Source: Domibacillus indicus (GTDB lineage Bacteria; Bacillota; Bacilli; Bacillales; Domibacillaceae). Taken from it: 45,802 nucleotides of DNA. Position 1 is the stretch's first letter. Each line of letters opens with the position of its first letter. Below, one piece after another: positions 7,430-14,611 of the stretch. Position numbers and translations under genes: made by a program. The notes under the pieces are model-generated. The model was not told the DNA's origin. It was given only the letters and a program-made list of their open reading frames with translations, and made no database searches. The stretch spans positions 1-45,802 of the forward strand of contig NZ_JAMBOO010000031.1 in the NCBI RefSeq assembly GCF_023715895.1, read 5' to 3'.

Positions 7430-7768
7430 GTGTCAAACCAGCAAAACCAGAATCAAATTGCCAATCCCCAGACAGGACAATTACCAAAAGTAAAAGGGCC
7501 TGATATGAACGACCGGGATTTTATTAATGATGGTCTCAGTACATGTAAATATTTAACGGACAGCTTAAACATTGCTGTACGCGAAGCAAGCCACGAACAA
7601 TTGTATTCAGACATGCTTAAAATTCTTACAGAAACACATCAGAGCTGCCGTGAGCTTTATAATTTGATGTTTCAAAACGGCTGGTACAAGCTTGAGGCCG
7701 AGGAACAACAAAAAATTGATAAAGCTTATAAGCAATTTAACAATTACTCTTCGCAATTTCCTTATTAA
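7430..7768 (+). CDS. CotF-family spore coat protein
   Basis: A 112-residue protein starting at GTG (7430) preceded by GGAGGTGG. After a Gln/Asn-rich N-terminus comes the CotF-like core: DRDFINDGLSTCKYLTDSLN, AVREASHEQLYSDMLKIL and THQSCRELYNLMFQNGWYKL. This is the typical signature of the B. subtilis CotF/YhcQ/YusN group, whose C-terminal end is often YxQFPY-like, as here (SSQFPY). It is the second gene of the coat pair. The exact orthologue is not assigned. Confidence 0.82.
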   Translation: MSNQQNQNQIANPQTGQLPKVKGPDMNDRDFINDGLSTCKYLTDSLNIAVREASHEQLYSDMLKILTETHQSCRELYNLMFQNGWYKLEAEEQQKIDKAYKQFNNYSSQFPY

Positions 7769-7812
7769 AATCAACAGCCCATTGTGAAAACCAACTGGGC
7801 TGTTGATTTTTT
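7767..7812 (+). terminator. Terminator of the coat-protein operon
   Basis: ATCAACAGCCCA (7770-7781) / TGGGCTGTTGAT (7796-7807), perfect 12-bp stem followed by T6. Confidence 0.9.
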
Positions 7813-7825
7813 CGCTAAAATGGGC

Positions 7826-8457
7826 AAGCGTAGCCAGCACAATGCCTAGATATGCTGTGCTTAAATCTGCCGACCATTTATTCCCTTACCTATAAGTAGT
7901 GAAGCTGCTTTATCAGCAGGTTCCAGTGGCCAATCTATATATGGAACGCTTAAAGGACCGATGGGTGATTTATATGAAAGATGCTCGGCTAAACAAGGAC
8001 GTGTGCGGTATGTTCCGGAATACGAAGCACTCAGCACTGAATCAGAGGAAGAATTGCTGTCAGTTTCACTGTCCATGGATATTAAGGACTGGCTGCGGGA
8101 AAAGGAGAACAGACCGGCAAGATTATGCAGGATATTGCGGCAGAAATCCTTGAGAAATATATAAACGCGAAGAAGACCAAAGCAGAGATAATATCAATTA
8201 CTTTCAAGAGTTCAACCAAAATCGGAACTGACTTATCTAAGTCGGTTCTTTTATTTTGTATTCTGTGATTGTAATTGCCTGGTTCCTGCTTTAGTTAAGC
8301 AGAGAATCTATTTCAAAAGCTATGTGGAAGGAACCACGTGGCTTGAACCGCTACATATTTAACTTAAGTTTTCTACAGAAAGGCTCCCCGTTGAATGCAA
8401 ACCATATTGAGCTCTCTTTTAATTGAGTATGTATTTGAATTTAGCGCAAGATATAAA
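7826..8457 (+). repeat. Dispersed repeat R1, copy B (5'-truncated, degenerate)
   Basis: Homology to copy A starts inside the gene (AGCACAATGCCTAGATATGC, the STKPGYAV region) about 14 bp after the coat operon's terminator. The reading frame is broken by stops, an internal deletion and frameshifts, so no full product can be made. The 3' tail is well kept, with the GACTTA/AAGTC terminator and the hairpin AAGCTATGTGG / CCACGTGGCTT (about 8317-8344). Confidence 0.78.
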
Positions 8458-8576
8458 CTACTTATTCTGTTATTTTCCCCATACGCTTAAACACCTGGAA
8501 TCATGAAAGTATAACAGCCACTGCCTCACCCTTCACACGTCTTGTCGGGGAGTTCTTTTAGCAAAAGAGAGATAGC

Positions 8577-8831
8577 ATGCGCAACAAACGAGATGAAAAA
8601 GAAAAACAAGACGAAAATCCACTTGCCGAGGAAAGTGAAATAGCAGTACTGAAGAACAAAAATACCAAGGAAGAGCCGGAGATATTAAAGGAAAACATGG
8701 AAGAAAGGGAACATGCAGAAAATGAAGAAGATGTCAGAACAGAGGATGAGGAAAAAGACGAGGAAGAGATTAGAGAAATAAATGATGAAGACGACGAATT
8801 TTTTGAGGAGTTGATCAATCTGATATACTAA
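8577..8831 (+). pseudogene. Truncated mnxE-like gene (acidic N-terminus only)
   Basis: An 84-codon frame paralogous to the mnxE-like gene at 13758, including about 90 bp of upstream sequence (ACACGTCTTG..GGGAGTTCTTTT) and the GCAAAAGAGAGATAGC leader. It encodes a Glu/Asp/Lys-rich chain ending DDEFFEELINLIY. Where the intact gene has GGC CAA, this copy has TAC TAA, so translation stops just as the MnxE domain begins. The homologous domain sequence (AGTGTGTTAATTATTACTGG) continues for about 20-40 bp and is then lost. A highly acidic free peptide could still be made. Confidence 0.72.
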
Positions 8832-9150
8832 AGTGTGTTAATTATTACTGGCTACTCCGCCCACCACCTGGCTGATATTCATTCCAAGTTGAATGCCGAC
8901 CCATTTTTTCCGGCGAAATACATACACAAATAGAATACTGTATAATAGTATGTCTATAGTCAAAAGACACAGCAGAGTAACTTCCTTCCTTCTTGCACCT
9001 CACTTTCACAGGCTGAATAATTTAATAAAAACAACTTTCTTTGCAATTTTTGCTTGTTATAGCTATGGTATTCTTAAGCAGATATCTCTTGCTCACACAA
9101 ATAAGACCCCTTCTAGCTCAGGGGTCTTACAAAACATCAATAATGCTGTT
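8832..9150. other. Short mnxE-like remnant, then sequence with no gene
   Basis: The first 20-40 bp continue the truncated mnxE copy. The rest holds no supported gene, only the terminator hairpin at 9103-9128. Confidence 0.45.
9103..9128 (-). terminator. Terminator after the zinc-ribbon gene
   Basis: AAGACCCC / GGGGTCTT perfect 8-bp stem, 22 bp beyond the stop of the minus-strand gene; the U-tract is short. Confidence 0.6.
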
Positions 9151-9798
9151 TTACTTCTTTTCCAGCAAAACAAAATCTTTGAATGAGAATAAAGCGGCTG
9201 TTACTGCTGCGCCTGCTGCCGGCTCTTCTTCCTCTTCTTCTTCCAGTCCTAGCACGTCAATTTCTTCTACCGGCTCTGCTGCTTCTGCTTCTGCGCTGTA
9301 AGAAACAGCATTAAAAACAACTTTTGCATCAGGATCCTTACTGATGACTGTGATGCGAATTTCAAATGAAAGAACCGGTGTTGCCATAGGACCGCCATTT
9401 AGTAAGTCTGCAAAAAAGTGCTGCGTCTGATGGCATGGAATTTTCGTTTTTTCTGCCGGCATGACCGGTACAGCCATCGCTTTCATTGGAACCGCCATAC
9501 CAACAGGTGTAGTCATAAGTCCAGCAGAAATAGCCGGGTCGCCCCAGTTCAATACTTCTACTTTCACCTGTACAGAATCTTTGTCAAAGTTTGTGGCAGA
9601 TACCCATAGTTCTTGGGCGACCTGAGCCCCTGCTGCCGCATTCGAAATAGGCCCCGTCGTATATACTTTTTTGTGTTTTTGCTTTTTACACTCCATATCC
9701 TTTTCCTCCTTTTTATAATAATAGGCATTGCAACGTTTGCAATTTTTCACCTTATCGTCATTCTTAGACTTGCAATGATAACATTTCCAACTGCCCAT
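9151..9798 (-). CDS. Zinc-ribbon protein with beta-rich domain and acidic tail, unknown function
   Basis: From ATG 9798 (after GGGAGGGGGG) the product is 215 residues. A short zinc ribbon, CYHCKSKN..CKRC, is followed by a hydrophilic linker. Then comes a domain with VAQELWVSATNFDKDSVQV and VLSFEIRITVISKDPDAKV segments, an even beta-strand pattern, and a Glu-rich tail (GLEEEEEEEP). A second in-frame ATG at 9696, just after the ribbon, has an even better AAAGGAGG site. It would give a 181-residue form without the ribbon. The Met/Pro/Ala-rich centre (TPVGMAVPMKAMAVPVMP) is unusual and could bind copper. Location between coat and mnx genes suggests a spore role, but I do not recognise the family. 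Confidence 0.6.
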   Translation of the reverse strand: MGSWKCYHCKSKNDDKVKNCKRCNAYYYKKEEKDMECKKQKHKKVYTTGPISNAAAGAQVAQELWVSATNFDKDSVQVKVEVLNWGDPAISAGLMTTPVGMAVPMKAMAVPVMPAEKTKIPCHQTQHFFADLLNGGPMATPVLSFEIRITVISKDPDAKVVFNAVSYSAEAEAAEPVEEIDVLGLEEEEEEEPAAGAAVTAALFSFKDFVLLEKK

Positions 9799-10043
9799 GT
9801 ATTCGTTACCCCCCTCCCTATTTATTCCAAGTTTTTTTCTTGGTTCTATATCATATGAACATGCATATAGCGACGTATAATGCATCTAACCAATTTTGCT
9901 AGTTTTTTAAATTAATTGCTCAGCAAAGTACAAAAACAACCTGCGGTCCTCGATGTTTTTTATAAGAATAATCATTCTGCGTGTACATATACATTTTCTG
10001 TAGTTTGGCATAGGCGGGAACATAATGAAAACCCATATGAGGT

Positions 10044-10397
10044 TTGATCAATACCTTTCCGTATTGCTCGAAAAAAGAAAACAGGAACCGCGAACTGAAA
10101 GCAAAACAGACGAAACAAAAGAAAGATTCAGCTCCCCTGCTGGGACAGCACCTACAGAAAACACGCTTGTTTACTGAATACAAAGAACAGGCGAATCTGC
10201 TGCAGATCACAAAATCTGCTCCTCAAAAAAGAAAGTTTTTAATACTGAAAAAACTCTTTAAGATGAGACGAAATCAGCAGGTAATCGTTTTTCAGAAAAA
10301 CGGTGAGCAAGTTGTTGAAACAACAGATAAAATACGGGTCACACCGACGAGTTTCGCAATTTTGAATGATTTGCGTAAAGTAATGTCGTTCATTTAG
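10044..10397 (+). CDS. Small basic hypothetical protein
   Basis: A 117-codon frame starting at TTG with no clear ribosome-binding site. The C-terminal part (RRNQQVIVFQKNGEQVVETT, then TPTSFAILNDLRKV) has a plausible beta-hairpin/helix pattern, while the N-terminal part is Lys-rich. A different frame starting at ATG 10025 (MKTHMRFDQYLSVLLEKRKQ) overlaps the first third, so a frameshift between two parts of one older gene is possible. Family not recognised. Confidence 0.35.
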   Translation: MINTFPYCSKKENRNRELKAKQTKQKKDSAPLLGQHLQKTRLFTEYKEQANLLQITKSAPQKRKFLILKKLFKMRRNQQVIVFQKNGEQVVETTDKIRVTPTSFAILNDLRKVMSFI

Positions 10398-10524
10398 CAG
10401 CGGTACCCGTGAAGACTGATTGCTACTTTCTTTCTTACGTTTTGTCCTCCGTTTGATACCACTGTTAATTGAAATCCGTCTAGTTTCGATGTTTATATGT
10501 CGGTATAGATTTTTTCATTTTGTA

Positions 10525-10550
10525 GTTTACCTTCTCATGGCAACGGGTAG
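10525..10550 (+). promoter_or_regulatory. Sigma-B-like promoter of sRNA cassette 4
   Basis: GTTTAC (10525-10530), 14-bp spacer, GGGTAG (10545-10550). Same spacing as the three promoters at 2660-2937. Confidence 0.7.
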
Positions 10551-10556
10551 GGAAAT

Positions 10557-10644
10557 AATGTGGTAACCACACAACCTCCTGACGACTTTTTTGTTTGCTA
10601 CATACTGGTTGCTTTTTGCTGCGGATCTTTCCGCAGCTTTTTTT
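10557..10644 (+). ncRNA. Putative sigma-B-dependent small RNA, cassette 4
   Basis: The predicted transcript is about 88 nt and paralogous to cassette 3. It shares the 5' hairpin TGTGG-TAA-CCACA, a CCTCCTGACG box (a perfect anti-Shine-Dalgarno CCTCC) and the terminator GCTGCGG (10618-10624) / CCGCAGC (10631-10637) with T7. In cassette 3 the terminator has a G-U where this one has a Watson-Crick pair, so the stem is kept. No coding signals are seen. Confidence 0.68.
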
Positions 10645-10651
10645 ATACACG

Positions 10652-10677
10652 GTTTGATTTACTGACAAAACGGGTAA
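10652..10677 (+). promoter_or_regulatory. Sigma-B-like promoter of sRNA cassette 5
   Basis: GTTTGA (10652-10657), 14-bp spacer, GGGTAA (10672-10677), beginning 8 bp after the T-run of cassette 4. Confidence 0.65.
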
Positions 10678-10683
10678 CAAATA

Positions 10684-10772
10684 AACTATGTAGCTAAGGG
10701 ACACCTCATCAGCCCTGAAAAGTTGCATAACTCCATACCATTTACCACGGATTTGCTTCCGTGGCTTCTTTA
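10684..10772 (+). ncRNA. Putative sigma-B-dependent small RNA, cassette 5
   Basis: The predicted transcript is about 88 nt. An AGGG/CCCT stem presents a loop with ACACCTCATC. The terminator is CCACGG (10745-10750) / CCGTGG (10759-10764) followed by CTTCTTT, a weaker U-tract than in the others. The architecture is the same as cassettes 1-4 but the sequence is more diverged. Confidence 0.58.
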
Positions 10773-11315
10773 TGCTGTCAACTATAATTCCTCAAGCACA
10801 CGGTGACTGTCTTTGTAGACAAATCGATACAGCTTCTTATTAACTTACCATTGTAGAAGCGGCCAAGTTACGGACACGCTCCGTTTTCGTACATATAACA
10901 GCCGTGTATAAATTGGTTATAACGATACTTTCAACGTCTCCGTTTATCGGATGCCCCCTTGCTTAACCAAGACATTCTTGTTTGCCTTATAAACGCCGTA
11001 CATCTTGCTCACAAGCGGATCAGCCACGCCAAGGGTTGACAATATTAGCGGTTTAAAGCGTCGGTAAAACATAACCATTAATTAAAATAATAAGAAGAAA
11101 AAGACCTTGATTATACCTGAATTAATTAGGACTATTTCAGAAAACCACAGAAAGTCGTATGAAGACCAGCCAAGCTGGCTATACTTGTTGTTTTACTCAA
11201 TTTTCTCTGTCCTAACCTTTTTTAGGTAAGCACCAAGCAAGTTAGAAAAATCTGAAGAATTAACGTTAAAAAGAACAATAGAATATTTTAAAAAACTTAA
11301 TTTCCATTAACGTAG
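10773..11315. other. Intergenic stretch, no gene seen
   Basis: No coding region or complete promoter-terminator pair is visible. An ACGGA/TCCGT hairpin with a TTTTCG tail at about 10870-10888 may be a decayed terminator. Confidence 0.4.
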
Positions 11316-12217
11316 TCTGAAAGAATTCAGTGAGCTGCACGAAAAGAAGATTTGGTAAGACAGGCTTTCGCAGCGGTAGTACTACAATAAAAAAGACAAG
11401 GAAGCCTCATACTAGCGCTTTTCTTCTCCTTCCATTCCTGAGGCAAGACTTATGCGCAAAGGTTTATAGGACTGGTACTTTATTGTGCCGGGAACCGATG
11501 AAACATTCAGCTATATGGAAGGGATCTATACACACAGGTTAACACCTGACTACTCCATTGAAATGGGTAAACGCAGTACAAAGCCCGGATATGCGGTGCT
11601 GAATCTGCCGGCCGTCTATTCCCTGACCTATCAAGTAATGGATCTGCTTTATCAGCAGGTGCCGGTGGCCAATATGTACATGGAGCGGTTAAAAGACCGA
11701 TGGGTCATTCATATGAAAGATGCCCGGATAAATGGTGTTTCGGTTGAATTAGCTGACTTTATTAAACGCTCAGCTAAACAGGGGCGTGTGCGATATGTTC
11801 TGGAATATGAGGCGCTTAGTATTGAATCGGAGGAGGAATTGCTGTAAGTATTGGCTGCGAAAGAAAGGTGAACAGACAGGCAAGAGTATGCAGAATATTA
11901 CGGCGGAGCTCCTTGAGGAAGTGTATAAAAGAAAACAAGGCCAAAGTGGGAATAATATCAATCATTTTCAAGAATTCAATCAAAACCGGAGCTGACTTGT
12001 CTAAGTCAGTTCTTTTATTTCTATAATTGTAATTGCCTGGTTCCTGTTTTAGTTAAACGGAAAACCTATTTCAAAAGCTATATGGAAGGAACCATATTGC
12101 TTGAACCGCTACATATTTAACTTAATTTTTCTACAGAAAAGCTCTCCGTCGACTACAAACTATGTTAATAGATTTTTTGACAAAATATATATTTTAATTT
12201 AGTGTATAGTGTAAAAA
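11316..12217 (+). repeat. Dispersed repeat R1, copy C
   Basis: Extends further 5' than copy A (homology from LKEFSEL), with the whole 3' tail. Its second tail hairpin is AAGCTATATGG / CCATATTGCTT (about 12075-12102). Relative to copies B and E, the pair G-C has become A-T on both sides, a compensatory change. Confidence 0.8.
11319..11992 (+). pseudogene. R1 gene, copy C, with several stops and a small deletion
   Basis: Read with its stops, the frame gives LKEFSELHEKKIW*DRLSQR, YYNKKDKEASY*RFSS, EARLMRKGL*DWYFIVPG, then an open part from 11485 to 11847 through FSYMEGIYTHR and KPGYAVLNLPAVYSL. After LLSIESEEELL a deletion removes the codons corresponding to LSVSLSIDIKD, and the C-terminal part (WLRKKGEQTGKSMQ) continues in another frame to TGA at about 11992. 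It is clearly non-functional as it stands. Confidence 0.75.
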
Positions 12218-12392
12218 TATGTATAGTGTGCGAGTGCATACATATAATAAACTATGATAACGTTAACAGCCTCTCGCTTTTGACTACGATTTATGATTCC
12301 AAGTACGATAAGGGTCACCTAGGTTTTGAAATGAACCCTAAAAAGTTAAACTTTTACAATTCAATCCTTATTATTAGTTAACTTACTTTTAC

Positions 12393-13286
12393 TTATGTAC
12401 GTATAGGGAGACTTATTTTCCAGTTTGTTCCTTCCCCTACCTCACTTAACACACTGATTTTCCCATTCATCTCTTTTAAAATCCTAAATGAAACCATCAT
12501 ACCAAGCCCTGTACCCTGTGCCTTTGTAGTAAAGTATGGCTCACCAAGACGGTTAATTTGTGCTTGTGTCATGCCGATTCCTTCATCTTGGATGTTGATC
12601 TGCACGTCAGACGGAGAATCAGTAAGATCTATTTGTATTTTTCCGCCGTTCGGCATTGCTTCAATACTATTTTTTATAATGTTAACTAACAATTGTTCGA
12701 GCTTTCTTCCTTCACTGCATACAAGATAATGATCATTCTTTGTTAAAGATAAGCTGATTTCAACATTATTCATATTCGCTAAAGGAGCAAGGATATTGAT
12801 CACGCGCTGAATTTCTTTAGAAACAGTTGTTTTTCCCTTCTCATTAGTCTCTTTCTTCGCAAAGGTTAAATAGTCATTAATGATTTCTGTAGCACGGTCT
12901 AATTCTTCAATTGCAGTATTGATATAATGATTCCGTACTTGTGAATTTAATCTATCTTCTAAGGAAAGCTGTATAAACCCCCTACTTACGGTTAATGGGT
13001 TCCTCACTTCATGAGAGATACTTGCAGCAAGATGGCTGACCATTTCTAATTTCTCTATCTCAACTAATTTTCGGACTATATCTGAAGGAGCGCTTTCTCT
13101 CAATAGATGGAAAATTTTCTCTTCTGGTGCAGCAGGGAACAATGGCTGATACCCTTTGTAACCGGGTTGATCATCAAAATCAGCAGACCCTTGGCTGTTT
13201 TGTTCCAGATCCAGGTGTTCAACAAGTCGAGCATAGCTTTTAATGATGGCAATCAGCTCTTTTTTTGACAGATTTTCCAGTGACAT
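12393..13286 (-). CDS. Cytosolic sensor histidine kinase, sporulation-kinase type
   Basis: A 297-residue protein without membrane segments. An N-terminal region of about 80 residues has no recognisable PAS motif. The H-box SHEVRNPLTVSRGFIQL follows, with the phospho-accepting His near residue 92, then the N-box NIIKNSIEAM, G1 DEGIGM, F-box PYFTTK and G2 GTGLGM. This is the kinase core of KinA-KinE/KinB-type enzymes that feed the Spo0F phosphorelay. I chose ATG 13286 because AAAGGAG lies 8 bp upstream; the GTG at 13295 is too close to that site. No response regulator gene is adjacent, as usual for orphan sporulation kinases. The signal sensed is unknown. Confidence 0.8.
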   Translation of the reverse strand: MSLENLSKKELIAIIKSYARLVEHLDLEQNSQGSADFDDQPGYKGYQPLFPAAPEEKIFHLLRESAPSDIVRKLVEIEKLEMVSHLAASISHEVRNPLTVSRGFIQLSLEDRLNSQVRNHYINTAIEELDRATEIINDYLTFAKKETNEKGKTTVSKEIQRVINILAPLANMNNVEISLSLTKNDHYLVCSEGRKLEQLLVNIIKNSIEAMPNGGKIQIDLTDSPSDVQINIQDEGIGMTQAQINRLGEPYFTTKAQGTGLGMMVSFRILKEMNGKISVLSEVGEGTNWKISLPIRT

Positions 13287-13436
13287 AAACAGCACTCCTT
13301 TTCCAAATGGCTTTTTTAGTCAAGCTTAAACAACATCTGAGTATTGTTTATATCAGAATAGCACAGCAGAGACTTTCAGACTAGACAAATTGATCTTTTT
13401 GTGTACAACAACTTTTAAATATACCTCACATTTTCT

Positions 13437-13540
13437 GGGACTGACCCCCATTTTTGAGACAGGGCTAAAATACCTTTTAACCAGCCAGATTCCGGTACGC
13501 AGCCGGCGGCTGGTTGTTTAATTTCGCTCGAATAATGAGG
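13437..13540 (+). repeat. MITE-like hairpin repeat M, copy 1
   Basis: About 105 bp, beginning GACTGACCCCCATTTTTGAG and centred on an imperfect CAGCCAG..CCGG / CCGGCGGCTGG hairpin. Related copies are at 21378-21480 (same strand) and 33961-34074 (opposite strand). The outer end resembles IS3-family terminal repeats, so this may be a non-autonomous derivative. Confidence 0.7.
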
Positions 13541-13757
13541 AAACCGAACTGCGAATACAGAATATTACATCTGCTCACTGCATACGCTTCTTTAGTCTTT
13601 ATACAATGACTCGCCAAGAGATTTCTCAGACCTTTTTTTAACTGACTGTTCTTTTCCGAATACCTTTAAACACCTGGAACAATGAAAATTTTAGCAGTCA
13701 CTGCTTTATCCTTTCACACGTCTTGCCGGTGAGTTCTTTTGGTAAAGGAGAGATAGC

Positions 13758-14273
13758 ATGCGCAGCAAACGGGAAGAAAAAGAAAAACACGATGAAAACC
13801 TAGCTGCCGAGGAAAATGAAACAGCAATGCTGAAGAACAAAAATACGGATGAAGAGCCCGAGGTACTAGAGGAAAACGTGGAAGAAAAGGAACATGCAGA
13901 AAGTGAAGAAACCGACGAAAAAAAGAATGAGGAAAAAGACGATGCGGATCATGAAAACGAGGAAAAAGAAGAGGAAGAGGAAGATGATGATGAGGATGAC
14001 GAGTTTTTTGAAGAATTGACCACTTTGATAGGCCAAAGTGTATTAATTATTACCGAAGCGTCTCAATTAAATTTGCTCGGCCAGACATTCAGGCCTATTT
14101 TTTGCGGACCTATTGTTGAAGTAGAGAGAGGCCATCTGACGATTGATCCAGTCACCATCAAAATATTGAATGCGCCATTTTTCCAGTTTCCGTTGCCACT
14201 GTCTATTCCTTTTGAAAAAATCGCCCAGCTGACGCCTTGTTTTGATTGCAGTGAGCGGTTCCCGCTTATTTAA
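13758..14273 (+). CDS. mnxE: MnxE-like subunit of the manganese oxidase, with acidic extension
   Basis: A 171-residue protein with ATG after GGTAAAGGAGAGATAGC. Residues 1-85 are a low-complexity Glu/Lys/Asp-rich tail ending in a nearly pure acidic run. Residues 86-171 match the small copper-binding MnxE proteins that, with MnxF, form the accessory ring of the MnxEFG complex: LIGQSVLIITEASQLNLLGQ, TFRPIFCG, VTIKILNAP and LSIPFEKIAQLTP. Two cysteines in CFDC near the C-terminus and one in IFCG are candidate metal ligands. Described MnxE proteins are about 110 residues, so the acidic extension is unusual. It is followed after 27 bp by mnxF and then mnxG. Expression in the mother cell late in sporulation is expected. 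Confidence 0.82.
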   Translation: MRSKREEKEKHDENLAAEENETAMLKNKNTDEEPEVLEENVEEKEHAESEETDEKKNEEKDDADHENEEKEEEEEDDDEDDEFFEELTTLIGQSVLIITEASQLNLLGQTFRPIFCGPIVEVERGHLTIDPVTIKILNAPFFQFPLPLSIPFEKIAQLTPCFDCSERFPLI

Positions 14274-14300
14274 CGTCAGGAAGAAAGGAAGTGTAAAAAA

Positions 14301-14597
14301 ATGACACCTAGATTTTTTGGTTTAAATGACCACAACGTTATGCATGATGGTGCGCTAGTGGAGCACTTCAGGGCAGCCATTGGCCAGAGGGCTTTTATAC
14401 TGACTCCCTCTTATCCTTTTATGTTTATCGGTGAAATTGTTTCCATAATAGGAGACCAAGTAGAGCTTGCAGTTGAAACAACCCATTTTGCCCAGCTGGA
14501 AAACCGAAACTGGCTCATTCATGTTCACAATATTGAAGTGTTTTATATTGAGTTTCCCGGCGATCCGCGCATTCCAGAGTTAAATGACATGCTGTAA
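14301..14597 (+). CDS. mnxF: MnxF-like subunit of the manganese oxidase
   Basis: A 98-residue protein starting at ATG 14301 (AGGAAGAAAGGAAG upstream). It has EHFRAAIGQRAFILTPSYPF, then FIGEIVSIIGDQVELAVETT, ENRNWLIHVHNIEVFYIEFP and PRIPELND, the pattern of MnxF. Its HVHNIE and HFRA histidines are plausible copper ligands. The predicted beta-barrel arrangement resembles that of MnxE. MnxF pairs with MnxE in a hexameric ring that stabilises and supplies copper to MnxG. mnxG begins 14 bp after its stop, so the two are translationally linked. Confidence 0.83.
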   Translation: MTPRFFGLNDHNVMHDGALVEHFRAAIGQRAFILTPSYPFMFIGEIVSIIGDQVELAVETTHFAQLENRNWLIHVHNIEVFYIEFPGDPRIPELNDML

Positions 14598-14611
14598 CGA
14601 GGAGGAAAACG

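Noticed and set aside
8482-8500. Sporulation sigma-E/K-type -10 box (CATACGCTT) upstream of the mnxE copy
   Set aside because: The equivalent position upstream of the intact mnxE reads GAATACCTT, so the box is not conserved where it would matter; left uncalled.
11040-11070. Possible sixth sigma-B-like promoter (GGTTTAAAGCGTCGGTAAAA)
   Set aside because: The spacer between GTTTAA and GGTAAA is only about 6 bp, far too short, and no terminator follows.
12255-12268. cre-like palindrome TGATAACGTTAACA
   Set aside because: Good fit, but it lies downstream of the histidine kinase and upstream of no gene, so a regulatory role is not supported.
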